DNA of 64,000 nt, from positions 868,001 through 932,000 of the forward strand of contig CAVXGU010000003.1 in the NCBI GenBank assembly GCA_963761615.1, written 5' to 3'. Positions 43,171-51,266 of this stretch are shown here, one piece after another (the first letter of the stretch is position 1; each line of letters begins with the position of its first letter). Under the pieces are notes generated by a model. The model saw only the letters and a list, made by a program, of their open reading frames with translations. It was not told the DNA's origin and did no database searches. Both the position numbers and the translations under genes were made by a program. Source of the stretch: CAVXGU01 sp963761615. Lineage in GTDB: Bacteria; Acidobacteriota; Vicinamibacteria; Vicinamibacterales; CAVVIG01.

Positions 43171-43545
43171 ATGGCTCGTATCGCAGGCGTGGACTTGCCG
43201 CGCACCAAGCGGGTGGAAATCGGGCTGACCTACATCTTCGGGATCGGCCGCGTCCGCTCGAACGGCATCCTCAAGGAAGCCGGGGTTGGTCCCGACATCC
43301 GGGTCAAGGATCTCTCCGAGGACGACGTCCGGAAGATCAGCCGCGTGATCGAGGAACAGGGCGGGGTGGAAGGCGACCTGCGCAAGGAGGTCTCCATGAA
43401 CATCAAGCGCCTGATGGAGATCGGCTGCTACCGCGGCATGCGGCACCGCCGGGGCCTGCCCGTGCGGGGGCAGCGGACGCGCACCAACGCCCGGACCCGC
43501 AAGGGCCCGCGTCGCGGGGCGATCGCGAAGAAGAAGACGGTCTAG
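43171..43545 (+). CDS. rpsM: 30S ribosomal protein S13
   Basis: 124 residues. MARIAGVDLPRTKRVEIGLTYIFGIGR, the helix-two-turns-helix region and the C-terminal GQRTRTNARTRKGPRRGAIAKKK are standard. S13 contacts the P-site tRNA and 50S. It begins the alpha segment after rpmJ. Confidence 0.98.
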   Translation: MARIAGVDLPRTKRVEIGLTYIFGIGRVRSNGILKEAGVGPDIRVKDLSEDDVRKISRVIEEQGGVEGDLRKEVSMNIKRLMEIGCYRGMRHRRGLPVRGQRTRTNARTRKGPRRGAIAKKKTV

Positions 43546-43594
43546 CCGGGAGCGGGGTCCCGGCGCCATTGAGGGAAGATAGAAGACGCAACCT
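43545..43594 (+). promoter_or_regulatory. Class 2 GYGGGG-loop hairpin leader before rpsK
   Basis: A 7-bp stem GCCGGGA (43545-43551) and TCCCGGC (43558-43564) has loop GCGGGG, followed by GCCATTGAGGGAAG. ATG 43595 is 30 nt downstream. The pair next to the loop is A-T instead of the G-C seen elsewhere, a compensated change that supports pairing. The 5' arm begins on the last base of the rpsM stop codon. Confidence 0.65.
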
Positions 43595-44041
43595 ATGGCC
43601 AAGAGCGAACCGACAGCGGACGCCGCAGCCCTCCCGGAAAAGGAAGGGACCGGCAAGCGGAAGAAGACCTTCAAGAAGCGCGGCGAGAAGCGCATCGTTC
43701 ATCACGGGCTGGCGCACATCCAGGCGTCGTTCAACAACACCGTGGTGACGATTACCGACACCGAAGGGAACGTCGTCGCCTGGTCGAGCGCCGGCGGCAT
43801 CGGCTTCAAGGGATCGCGCAAGGGCACGCCGTTCGCCGCGACGCAGGCCGCCCTCAACGCAGGGAACGCCGCGAAGGCGATCGGCATGCGGTCGCTGGAC
43901 GTGCGCGTGAAGGGCCCCGGGTCGGGCCGCGAGTCGGCGATTCGCGCGCTGCAGACCGTGGGGCTCGAGGTGAAGTCGATTCGCGACGTGACGCCGATCC
44001 CGCACAACGGATGCCGGCCCCCGAAGCGGAGGAGAGTGTAA
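43595..44041 (+). CDS. rpsK: 30S ribosomal protein S11
   Basis: 148 residues. HIQASFNNTVVTITDTEGNVVAWSSAGGIGFKGSRKGTPFAAT and the C-terminal DVTPIPHNGCRPPKRRRV are diagnostic. The N-terminus has about 20 extra, partly acidic residues (MAKSEPTADAAALPEKEG) before the usual KKTFKKRG, longer than E. coli S11 (129). It abuts rpsD with no gap. Confidence 0.97.
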   Translation: MAKSEPTADAAALPEKEGTGKRKKTFKKRGEKRIVHHGLAHIQASFNNTVVTITDTEGNVVAWSSAGGIGFKGSRKGTPFAATQAALNAGNAAKAIGMRSLDVRVKGPGSGRESAIRALQTVGLEVKSIRDVTPIPHNGCRPPKRRRV

Positions 44042-44671
44042 ATGGCGCGCTACATCGGCCCCGTCTGCCGGCTCTGCCGCCGGGAGGGCATGAAGCTGTT
44101 CCTGAAGGGTGAGCGGTGCTACACGGAGAAGTGCGCGATCGAGAAGCGCAACTTCGCGCCCGGACAGCACGGGAAGTCGCGCCGGACGAAGCTGTCGGGC
44201 TACGGCCTGCAGCTGCGCGAGAAGCAGAAGGTCAAGCGCATCTACGGCGTGCTCGAGGATCAGTTCCGCCACTACTTCGAGGCGGCCGAGCGCACGCGCG
44301 GGATCACGGGCGAGATGCTGCTGCAGCTGCTGGAACGGCGGCTCGACAACGTCGTCTATCGCCTCGGCTTCGCCACCTCGCGTGCCCAGGCCCGGCAGAT
44401 GGTGCGCCACGGCCACTTCCAGGTGAACGGCCGGAAGGTGGACATCCCGTCGTACTCGGTGCGCCAGGGCGACCTCGTCACCGTGATCGAGCGGAGCCGG
44501 ACGAATCCCACCATCGAGCACGCGATGGAAGAGGTCAAGGGGCGCGGCGTACCCGAGTGGCTGTCGGTCGACTCCGCCGCGGCGACCGGCCGGGTGGTGA
44601 CGATGCCGACGCGCGAGCAGATCAACCTGCCCGTCCAGGAACAGCTGATCGTGGAGTTGTATTCGAAGTAG
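44042..44671 (+). CDS. rpsD: 30S ribosomal protein S4, zinc form
   Basis: 209 residues. The N-terminus keeps four Cys (C9, C12, C26, C31 in VCRLC and GERCYTEKC), as in zinc-binding S4. LERRLDNVVYRLGFATSRAQARQMVRHGHFQVNG is the S4 RNA-binding domain. S4 starts 30S body assembly and in E. coli represses the alpha operon. It follows rpsK directly and precedes a structured 112-nt gap before rpoA. Confidence 0.98.
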   Translation: MARYIGPVCRLCRREGMKLFLKGERCYTEKCAIEKRNFAPGQHGKSRRTKLSGYGLQLREKQKVKRIYGVLEDQFRHYFEAAERTRGITGEMLLQLLERRLDNVVYRLGFATSRAQARQMVRHGHFQVNGRKVDIPSYSVRQGDLVTVIERSRTNPTIEHAMEEVKGRGVPEWLSVDSAAATGRVVTMPTREQINLPVQEQLIVELYSK

Positions 44672-44783
44672 GCGTGTTCGCACGCCACCGGCCCGCAGCC
44701 TTACACAGACCTGCGGCGGGAGGCCGGTGGTCACTGGCAGGTCTGGAGGCCCGTCTGCGGGCCCGTAGGCGAAAGGACGCATC
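44672..44783 (+). promoter_or_regulatory. Structured leader of rpoA with mutually exclusive helices
   Basis: Helix 1 pairs CCACCGGCC (44685-44693) with GGCCGGTGG (44722-44730), plus CGCAG with CTGCG inside. Helix 2 pairs CAGACCTGC (44706-44714) with GCAGGTCTG (44737-44745), a perfect 9-bp match that reuses bases of helix 1. A third hairpin GGCCCG-TCTG-CGGGCC lies at 44748-44763. The arrangement resembles an attenuator or pseudoknot, and the gap holds no gene. Confidence 0.55.
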
Positions 44784-45770
44784 ATGCTCTGGAGAGGATT
44801 TCAGCGGCCGAAGCGGCTCGAGTTCGAGCGCGAGACCCTGACGGATCGGTTCGGCCGCTTCTACGCGCAGCCATTCGAGCGCGGGTTCGGCACGACAATC
44901 GGCAACGCGCTGCGGCGCGTGCTGCTGTCGTCGATCGAGGGCGCGGCGATCACCGCGGTGCGCATCGAGGGCGTGCTGCACGAGTTCTCGCCCATTCCCG
45001 GGGTGGTCGAGGACGCGACCGACATCATCCTGAACCTCAAGCAGATTCCGCTGAAGCTGCACGTCGATCACACCAAGACGCTGGTCCTCCGCGTGGACAA
45101 GCCCGGTGAGGTGCGCGCGCGCGACATCCAGGCCGATGCCGACGTCGAGATTCTCGAGCCGGACGCCCACATCGCGACCGTCGCCGAGGGCGGCAAGCTC
45201 CAGATGGAGATGCGGATGAAGCGCGGTCGGGGATACGTGTCGGCCGACAAGAACTTCGACGAGGATCTCGGGATCGGCTGGATCCCGATCGACTCGGTGC
45301 ACTCGCCGATCAAGAAAGTGAACTACCTGGTCGAGGCCGCGCGCCTCGGACAGACGACCGACTACGACAAGCTGACGGTGGACGTCTGGACCAACGGCTC
45401 GATCAATCCGCGCGACGCGGTGTCGCTCGCGGCGAAGCTGGTGCGCGATCACCTGAACATCTTCATCAACCTCGAAGAAGGCTCCGAGCAGATGGCCGAG
45501 GCGCTGGCCGACCTGCCGCGCCCCGGCGTGAGCAACGAGAACCTCGACAAGAGCGTCGAGGAGCTCGAGCTCTCCGTCCGCTCGTACAACTGTCTGAAGA
45601 ACGCGAACATCCGGACGATCCGGGAGCTCGTGCAGAAGACCGAGGCCGAGATGCTCAAGACGAAGAACTTCGGCCGCAAGAGCCTGAACGAGATCAAAGA
45701 GATCCTGCACACGATGGGGCTGAGCCTCGGCATGCGTCTCGATCAGCCGAGCTCGGCGGGTCAGGAGTAA
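44784..45770 (+). CDS. rpoA: RNA polymerase alpha subunit
   Basis: 328 residues. The N-terminal dimer domain shows GRFYAQPFERGFGTTIGNALRRVLLSSIEGAAIT. The C-terminal domain that contacts UP elements and activators shows LSVRSYNCLKNANIRTIRELV and NFGRKSLNEIKEIL. The start MLWRGFQRPKRLEFE is typical. It follows the structured leader and precedes the class 1 leader of rplQ. Confidence 0.98.
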   Translation: MLWRGFQRPKRLEFERETLTDRFGRFYAQPFERGFGTTIGNALRRVLLSSIEGAAITAVRIEGVLHEFSPIPGVVEDATDIILNLKQIPLKLHVDHTKTLVLRVDKPGEVRARDIQADADVEILEPDAHIATVAEGGKLQMEMRMKRGRGYVSADKNFDEDLGIGWIPIDSVHSPIKKVNYLVEAARLGQTTDYDKLTVDVWTNGSINPRDAVSLAAKLVRDHLNIFINLEEGSEQMAEALADLPRPGVSNENLDKSVEELELSVRSYNCLKNANIRTIRELVQKTEAEMLKTKNFGRKSLNEIKEILHTMGLSLGMRLDQPSSAGQE

Positions 45771-45864
45771 CGACGAGCCGTGAACGCGGACCGACGGCCG
45801 GCGCACGCGCCGGATCGTCGGCGACGGCCACGAGCGGGGGTGGTTCCCCGCGAGAGATAGGGAA
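45771..45864 (+). promoter_or_regulatory. Class 1 GYGGGG-loop leader before rplQ
   Basis: A strong helix at 45791-45821 (CCGACG/CGTCGG outer, CCGGCGC/GCGCCGG inner) is followed by GCGACGGCCACGA. The hairpin is GCGGGG (45834-45839), loop GTGGTT, CCCCGC (45846-45851), then GAGAGA. The stem again ends 13 nt before ATG 45865. Here the second G run is broken in the loop while the stem is intact. Confidence 0.75.
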
Positions 45865-46461
45865 ATGAGGCACCGAGTCGCACACCGGAAGCTGGGGCGG
45901 GTCACCGAGCATCGCGTCGCGATGCTCCGGAACCAGGCGACGGCCCTGCTCAAGCACGAGCATCTGACGACGACCGTGCCGCGGGCCAAGGAACTGCGGC
46001 CGTTCGTCGAGCGGTTGATCACGATCGCCAAGCGCGGCGTGGCCGACGGCGCGGCCAACGGACGGGTGCTCACCGCCCGCCGGCTGGTCCTGCAGGATCT
46101 GCAGGACCGCGAGGTCGTGGGAAAGCTGTTCGACACGATCGCCCCGCGCTTCGCGTCCAGGCCGGGCGGCTACACGCGCCTGCTGCGCCTGGGCTACCGG
46201 CGCGGCGACAGCGCGGAAGTCGCCCAAGTCGAGCTCGTCGGGAGCGAGTACGATCCGACGAAGAAGGCCGAGGCGCCGACCGAGGACGGCGCGAAGCCGA
46301 AGGCGAAGACCAAGGGCGTCGGCGACCGCCTGAAGGCCGCGGCAGAGCGCCTGCGCGGCAAGAAGGCCGAGGAGGAAGGCGGCAAGGGCAAGAAGGCGTC
46401 GGCGCCCGCGAGGGACGTCAAGCGCCGCTCGACCACGCCGCGAAAGGCCGGCGGCAGCTAG
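45865..46461 (+). CDS. rplQ: 50S ribosomal protein L17 with long basic C-terminal extension
   Basis: 198 residues. The first 115 or so are standard L17 (MRHRVAHRKLGRVTEHRVAMLRNQATALLKHE, VGKLFDTIAPRFASRPGGYTRLLRLGYRRGDSAEVAQVELV). A tail of about 80 residues rich in Lys, Ala and Glu follows. E. coli L17 has 127 residues. L17 sits near the tunnel exit. The gene ends the ribosomal block and is convergent with an EF-G-like gene across a nested palindrome. Confidence 0.96.
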   Translation: MRHRVAHRKLGRVTEHRVAMLRNQATALLKHEHLTTTVPRAKELRPFVERLITIAKRGVADGAANGRVLTARRLVLQDLQDREVVGKLFDTIAPRFASRPGGYTRLLRLGYRRGDSAEVAQVELVGSEYDPTKKAEAPTEDGAKPKAKTKGVGDRLKAAAERLRGKKAEEEGGKGKKASAPARDVKRRSTTPRKAGGS

Positions 46462-46482
46462 CGGCCGGCCTCACGTTTCGCG

Positions 46483-46534
46483 CCCGGTGCCTGGCGCCGG
46501 GACCCTTGCGGGTCCCCGGGGCCGGTGCACCGGG
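46483..46534. terminator. Nested palindrome between rplQ and the EF-G paralogue
   Basis: Outer arms CCCGGTGC (46483-46490) and GCACCGGG (46527-46534) enclose an inner stem GGGACCC (46499-46505), loop TTGC, GGGTCCC (46510-46516). Both are perfect. It starts 22 bp after the rplQ stop and lies between convergent genes, so it probably terminates or stabilises both transcripts. There is no T run. Confidence 0.65.
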
Positions 46535-46578
46535 TGTCTCGCATCTCCCCCCAGGCGCCCGACCCCGGGCTACGCTCG

Positions 46579-48672
46579 TCACTCCTCGACCGCCACCTCC
46601 CCGCGCTCGGTTTTGGCCGCGGCGATGATCTTCGTCTGGATGTGGGCCGGCACTTCCTCGTAGTGCGAGTACTCCATGTGATAGGAGCCGCGCCCGCCGG
46701 TGGCCGAGGTCAGGTGCTGCTCGTAGCTGAGCATCTCGGACATCGGCACCTGGGCCTTGATGATGGTGGTGGCGCCGCGCGTGTCCATGCCGGCGATGCG
46801 TCCACGCCGGCCGTTGAGGTCGCCCATCAGGTCGCCGGCGAAGTCCGACGGGGCGTACACCTCCACGTCCATGATGGGCTCCAGGAGCGTCGGACGCGCC
46901 CGGGTCATGGCGTCCTTGAAGGCGAGCGAGCCCGCCATCTTGAACGAGAGCTCGTTGGAGTCCACATCGTGGTACGCGCCGTCGAACACGGTGACCTTGA
47001 AGTCGACCATCGGGTAGCCGGCGAGATAGCCGCGCTGGCGGGCGTCCTGGATCCCCTTTTCGACGGCGGGGACGAACTGGCGGGGAATGGCCCCGCCGAA
47101 GATGTCGTCGACGAACGCGAAGTCGGACCCTCGCGGCAGCGGCTCGACGCGGATCTTGCAGTCGCCGAACTGGCCGTGCCCCCCGGTCTGCTTCTTGTGG
47201 CGGCCGTGAGCCTCGGTGGGGGCCTTGATCGTCTCCAGGTACGGGATGCGCGGCGGCTTCAGGTTGACGTCGACGCCGAAGCGGCGCTTCAGCTTCGCGA
47301 CGGTCACCTCGATGTGCAGCTGGCCCTGACCGGAGAGGAGCAGCTCCTTGGTCTGCGCGTCGCGGCTGTACCGGATCGAGGGGTCCTCCTCTTCGAGCCG
47401 GTGCATCGAGCTGCTGATCTTGTCCTCGTCCCCCCGGCTCTTCGGCTCGATGGCATACGAGAGTACGGGCTCCGGGAACTTGATGGGCGGAAACGTGAAC
47501 CCGGCGCCTTTGTCGCCGAGGGTGTCGCCGGTGCGGGTGTCCTTGAGCTTGGCGACCGCGCCCAGGTCGCCGGCGCGCAGCTCGGTCACGTTCGTCTGCG
47601 TCTTGCCCTGGAGCAGGACGAGATGGCCCACGCGCTCCTGCGCGTCGCGCGTGACGTTCTGCACGGTCGCGTCGGCCTTCAGCACCCCCGTGAAGACGCG
47701 GAACATGGTGATGCGGCCCGCGAAGGGGTCCGCGATCGTCTTCCAGACGAACGCAGCCGTAGGGCCGTCCTCGTTCGTGGCGCGCGTGACCGGCTGGCCG
47801 GCCTCGTCGAGCGCCCGGAACTCGCGCTCGGCGGGCGACGGCAGGTACGAGGCGATGGCGTCGAGCAGCTGCGGCGCGCCGACGTTGGCGAGCGCGGAGG
47901 TGCAGACCAGGGGGAACACGGCGCCCTTCAGCACGGCGGTGCGCAGACCTGCGACCAGCTCCTCGTCGCTCAGCGTGCCGGCTTCGAAGAACGTCTCCAT
48001 GAGCTTCTCGTCCGACTCGGCGACCATCTCGATGAGCGCTTCCCGGGCGGCGCCGGCGGCGTCGGCCATCGCGGCGGGCACCTCGCCCTCGCTGAAGCGC
48101 CCGCTGCCGTCGGGCTCGAAGAGGTAGGCCTTGTTCGCCACGAGATCCACCACCCCGCGGAAGTCCTTTTCCTCGCCGATCGGGAGCTGGATGGGAATCA
48201 CGGTGCGGTTGCACGACTCGTGCAGCGACTCGAGCGAGCGCGCGAGGCTGGAGCGCTCGCGGTCGAGCCGGTTGAGCACGACCATGCGCGGGAGTCCCAG
48301 CTCCTCCGCGATCGCCCAGACTTTTTCGGTCTGCACCATCGGCCCGGCGACCGCGTCCACCACGACCAGCGCGGCATCGACGACGCGCAGGGCAGCGCGC
48401 GCGTCGCTCAGGAAGTTGCCCATCCCGGGCGTATCGATGAGATTGATCTTGAGCCTGTTCCACTCCGCGTAGGCGAGGCTCGCCGACAGCGTGTGCTGCC
48501 GGGCGATCTCCTCTTCGTCGAAGTCGGTGACGGTCGTGCCCTCATCGACCTTGCCGAGGCGGTTGACCATGCCGGCGTCCGAGAGGATGGCGGAGGTGAG
48601 CTGCGTCTTGCCCGATCCCGTATGCCCGACGAGGGCCGTGTTTCGAATGCTGGACGCGTCGTAGACCTTCAT
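46579..48672 (-). CDS. EF-G-like GTPase (FusA2/EF-G II paralogue)
   Basis: 697 residues from ATG 48672. Five EF-G domains are present: G1 VGHTGSGKTQL, switch II DTPGMGNF, the G4 position NRLDRE in place of NKMD, domain II near residue 290, and domain IV with KKQTGGHGQFGDCKIRVEP. The N-terminus MKVYDASSIRNTALVGHTGSGK is typical of the paralogue often called elongation factor G-like. It lacks the strict switch II DTPGHVDF of true EF-G. Known paralogues have roles in ribosome recycling or are non-essential. It is convergent with rplQ, and the true fusA lies in the str operon. Confidence 0.87.
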   Translation of the reverse strand: MKVYDASSIRNTALVGHTGSGKTQLTSAILSDAGMVNRLGKVDEGTTVTDFDEEEIARQHTLSASLAYAEWNRLKINLIDTPGMGNFLSDARAALRVVDAALVVVDAVAGPMVQTEKVWAIAEELGLPRMVVLNRLDRERSSLARSLESLHESCNRTVIPIQLPIGEEKDFRGVVDLVANKAYLFEPDGSGRFSEGEVPAAMADAAGAAREALIEMVAESDEKLMETFFEAGTLSDEELVAGLRTAVLKGAVFPLVCTSALANVGAPQLLDAIASYLPSPAEREFRALDEAGQPVTRATNEDGPTAAFVWKTIADPFAGRITMFRVFTGVLKADATVQNVTRDAQERVGHLVLLQGKTQTNVTELRAGDLGAVAKLKDTRTGDTLGDKGAGFTFPPIKFPEPVLSYAIEPKSRGDEDKISSSMHRLEEEDPSIRYSRDAQTKELLLSGQGQLHIEVTVAKLKRRFGVDVNLKPPRIPYLETIKAPTEAHGRHKKQTGGHGQFGDCKIRVEPLPRGSDFAFVDDIFGGAIPRQFVPAVEKGIQDARQRGYLAGYPMVDFKVTVFDGAYHDVDSNELSFKMAGSLAFKDAMTRARPTLLEPIMDVEVYAPSDFAGDLMGDLNGRRGRIAGMDTRGATTIIKAQVPMSEMLSYEQHLTSATGGRGSYHMEYSHYEEVPAHIQTKIIAAAKTERGEVAVEE

Positions 48673-48740
48673 GTGTGGAGTCCCCCTGTCCGCTCTGGCG
48701 CATCATATGCGTGCGCGGAGGCCCCCGCAAGGCTGGCGCC

Positions 48741-50036
48741 CTACTCGTAGCGCAGGGCGTCGATCGGGTCGAGGCGCGAGGCTTTGACGGCGGGGTACAT
48801 GCCGAAGAAGATCCCGACGGCGATCGAGAAACCGAGCCCGAGGGCGAACGACCACCACGGCAGGGAGACGGGGAAGCCCGAGACCAGGTGGACCGTCCAG
48901 CCGATCGCGCTTCCGAGCGCGATCCCCAGGATGCCGCCGATCGAGGTCAGGAACGCGGCCTCGACGAGGAACTGGAAGAGGATCTCCGCGCGGCGCGCGC
49001 CGAGGGCCTTGCGGACGCCGATCTCGCGCGTCCGCTCGGTGACCGAAATCGACATGATCGCCATCACGCCGATCCCGCCGACCATCAACGCAATCGACGA
49101 GATCACGACGAGGGCGAGCAGGGTCGCCTGGCTGACCCGGTTCCAGAGCTGCAGGAACTGGTCCTGCGTGACGATGTCGAAGTCGTCGGGCTCGTCGAGT
49201 CGCAGATTGTGGCGGATTCGCATCACGCGCTCCACGTCGGCGATCGCCTGCGTCGCCGTGTAGCCGTCGCGGGGCAGCACGGAGATCTGGATGTTCATCA
49301 GTGCCGTGGACCGGACGATGCGCGTCGCCCGCAGTCCGAACGTCTGCTGGTAGACCGTGTAGGGAATGACGACGAAGTCGTCCTGCTGCAGGTTGAACCC
49401 GCCGGCGGCGGGGCGGGCGTCGAACACGCCGACCACCTCGTAGCGGTCGCTGCCGATCCGCACGGTCTTGCCGATGGGATCGATGCCGGTCGGTTCGAAG
49501 AGCACCTTGTAGGCGGTGTTGCCGAGCACGACGACGTGCTTGCGGTAGCGCACCTCGATGCCGTTGAAGAAGCGTCCCGTGAGCATCGGGATCCGCGTAC
49601 CCTGGGCGAAGAACTCGCCCGTTCCGAACACGAGCTGGGGCCGCGTGCGCTGGTCGCTGTAGTAGACGCGCTCCTGGTTCACGGCGCCGGGTCCGCCGGC
49701 CCCGAACTCGATGTCGACGGTGCCGACGCTCGGCGCGCCTTCCTCGATCGCGCGGGCGTCGCCCGTGTTCAGGTTCGGGCGCTTCAGCAGTTCCTCGAGC
49801 TGCGCGCCGTTGGCGAAGCTCGTCACGCCGAAGCGCTGGATGAAGATGGTATCGGGGCCGATGCTGCGGATGAGGCCGCGAAGCGACTGGTCGAATCCCC
49901 GGATGAGGGACGTCATGCCGACGATGGCCGTGACGCCAATCACGACCCCGAGGACGGTGAGCCCCGACCGGAGCTTGTTGCTGCGCACCGTATCGATGGC
50001 CATCGCGACGACTTCGGAGAAGATGGTGAATCGCAT
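48741..50036 (-). CDS. MacB-like ABC permease (second copy)
   Basis: 431 residues, start codon ATG 50036 immediately after the stop of the upstream permease gene. One N-terminal helix (RSGLTVLGVVIGVTAIVGMTSL) is followed by a MacB_PCD periplasmic domain and three C-terminal helices of the FtsX block. The RTREIGVRKALGARRAEILFQFL motif and the ASRLDPIDALRYE ending are typical. MacB-type permeases move substrates from the periplasm outward by mechanotransmission, powered by a cytoplasmic ATPase. The ATPase domain is not fused here and no MacB-type ATPase gene is adjacent. Confidence 0.88.
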   Translation of the reverse strand: MRFTIFSEVVAMAIDTVRSNKLRSGLTVLGVVIGVTAIVGMTSLIRGFDQSLRGLIRSIGPDTIFIQRFGVTSFANGAQLEELLKRPNLNTGDARAIEEGAPSVGTVDIEFGAGGPGAVNQERVYYSDQRTRPQLVFGTGEFFAQGTRIPMLTGRFFNGIEVRYRKHVVVLGNTAYKVLFEPTGIDPIGKTVRIGSDRYEVVGVFDARPAAGGFNLQQDDFVVIPYTVYQQTFGLRATRIVRSTALMNIQISVLPRDGYTATQAIADVERVMRIRHNLRLDEPDDFDIVTQDQFLQLWNRVSQATLLALVVISSIALMVGGIGVMAIMSISVTERTREIGVRKALGARRAEILFQFLVEAAFLTSIGGILGIALGSAIGWTVHLVSGFPVSLPWWSFALGLGFSIAVGIFFGMYPAVKASRLDPIDALRYE

Positions 50037-51266
50037 CTACTCTCGCCGCAGCGCCTCGATCGGGTCCAGCCGGGCCGCGCGGAGGGCCGGATAGATCCCG
50101 AAGAAGAGGCCGACGAGGGCCGTGATGCCGATCCCCAGTCCCACCGACCAGAACCGGACCGTCGCCGGCACCGGCGTGAAGTACGCGATCGTCAGGGCGA
50201 TGGTGGCGCCGAGCACGGTCCCGACGATGCCGCCGAAGACCGAGAGCACCACCGACTCGGTGAGCATCTGCGCCACGATGTCCGATCGCCGCGCGCCGAG
50301 GGCCTTGCGCAGGCCGATCTCCCGCGTCCGCTCCGACACGGCCATGAGCATGATGTTCATGATCACGATGCCGCCCACCACGAGCGAGAGCGCCACCACG
50401 CCGATGAGCACGGCGAAAATGCCGCTGGTGGCCGAGTGGTAGATGTTCAGGATCGTGTCCGACGTGAACAGGCCGAAGTTGTCGTCCTGGCGGGGCTTCA
50501 GCCGGCGCGCCATCCGCAGCGCGACGCGCGCCTGGTCCATCGCCGTCTCGAGCAGCGCGGGGCTGCGGGGCTTGACGGTGATCGACAGGCTCCGCTGCGA
50601 TCCGAAGATCTGCTGAAACTGCCCCAGCGGGATGATGGCGAACGAGTCCTGCGACTGGCCGAGCACGGTGCCCTTTTTGGCGCTCACCCCGACCACGCGA
50701 AAGTGGATGCCGTTGATCTCGATGGTCTTGTCGATCGGGTTGACGCCGGAGCCGAAGAGCTGGTCGGCGATCTGCCAGCCGAGCACCGTGATGGGACGCG
50801 CCGTCTCGACCTCGATCGGGTTCATCAGGCGCCCCCGCTCGGCGTCGAACGAGGCGAAGTTGACGTAGTCGGGGGTCACGCCGCGGATCGTCGTGCGGTC
50901 GATCGACCGGTCGCGGTACGAGACGCTGCCCTGTCCCGTGGCGTCGGCCATCACCGCCTGCGCGAGGGTCGAATACCGCCGGATCGCCCGCATGTCCTGC
51001 ATCGTCAGGCGCGGGTTGTTGCGCGTGAGGTCGAACTCACGGTCGCGGCGCGCCACCGGATACTGCTGGATGTTGAACGAGTCGGCGCCCGCCTGGCTCA
51101 GAATCGCGTCGGTCACCGAGGCGTTGAGCCCCTGCACGAGCGAGACCACCGCGATGATCGACGTCACGGCGACGATGTTGCCGAGGACCGTCATCAGCGA
51201 TCGCAGCTTCGACGACCAGATGGCGTCGATCGCGACTGCGGCCGACTCGTAGAGCTGATTGCGCAT
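50037..51266 (-). CDS. MacB-like ABC permease (first copy)
   Basis: 409 residues from ATG 51266, directly after the adaptor gene stop. Layout as in the next gene: N-terminal helix (IWSSKLRSLMTVLGNIVAVTSII), MacB periplasmic domain, and a final FtsX block with RTREIGLRKALGARRSDIVAQML and ARLDPIEALRRE. Two consecutive single-FtsX permeases may form a heterodimer. The genes abut with no spacer, indicating tight translational coupling. Confidence 0.88.
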   Translation of the reverse strand: MRNQLYESAAVAIDAIWSSKLRSLMTVLGNIVAVTSIIAVVSLVQGLNASVTDAILSQAGADSFNIQQYPVARRDREFDLTRNNPRLTMQDMRAIRRYSTLAQAVMADATGQGSVSYRDRSIDRTTIRGVTPDYVNFASFDAERGRLMNPIEVETARPITVLGWQIADQLFGSGVNPIDKTIEINGIHFRVVGVSAKKGTVLGQSQDSFAIIPLGQFQQIFGSQRSLSITVKPRSPALLETAMDQARVALRMARRLKPRQDDNFGLFTSDTILNIYHSATSGIFAVLIGVVALSLVVGGIVIMNIMLMAVSERTREIGLRKALGARRSDIVAQMLTESVVLSVFGGIVGTVLGATIALTIAYFTPVPATVRFWSVGLGIGITALVGLFFGIYPALRAARLDPIEALRRE

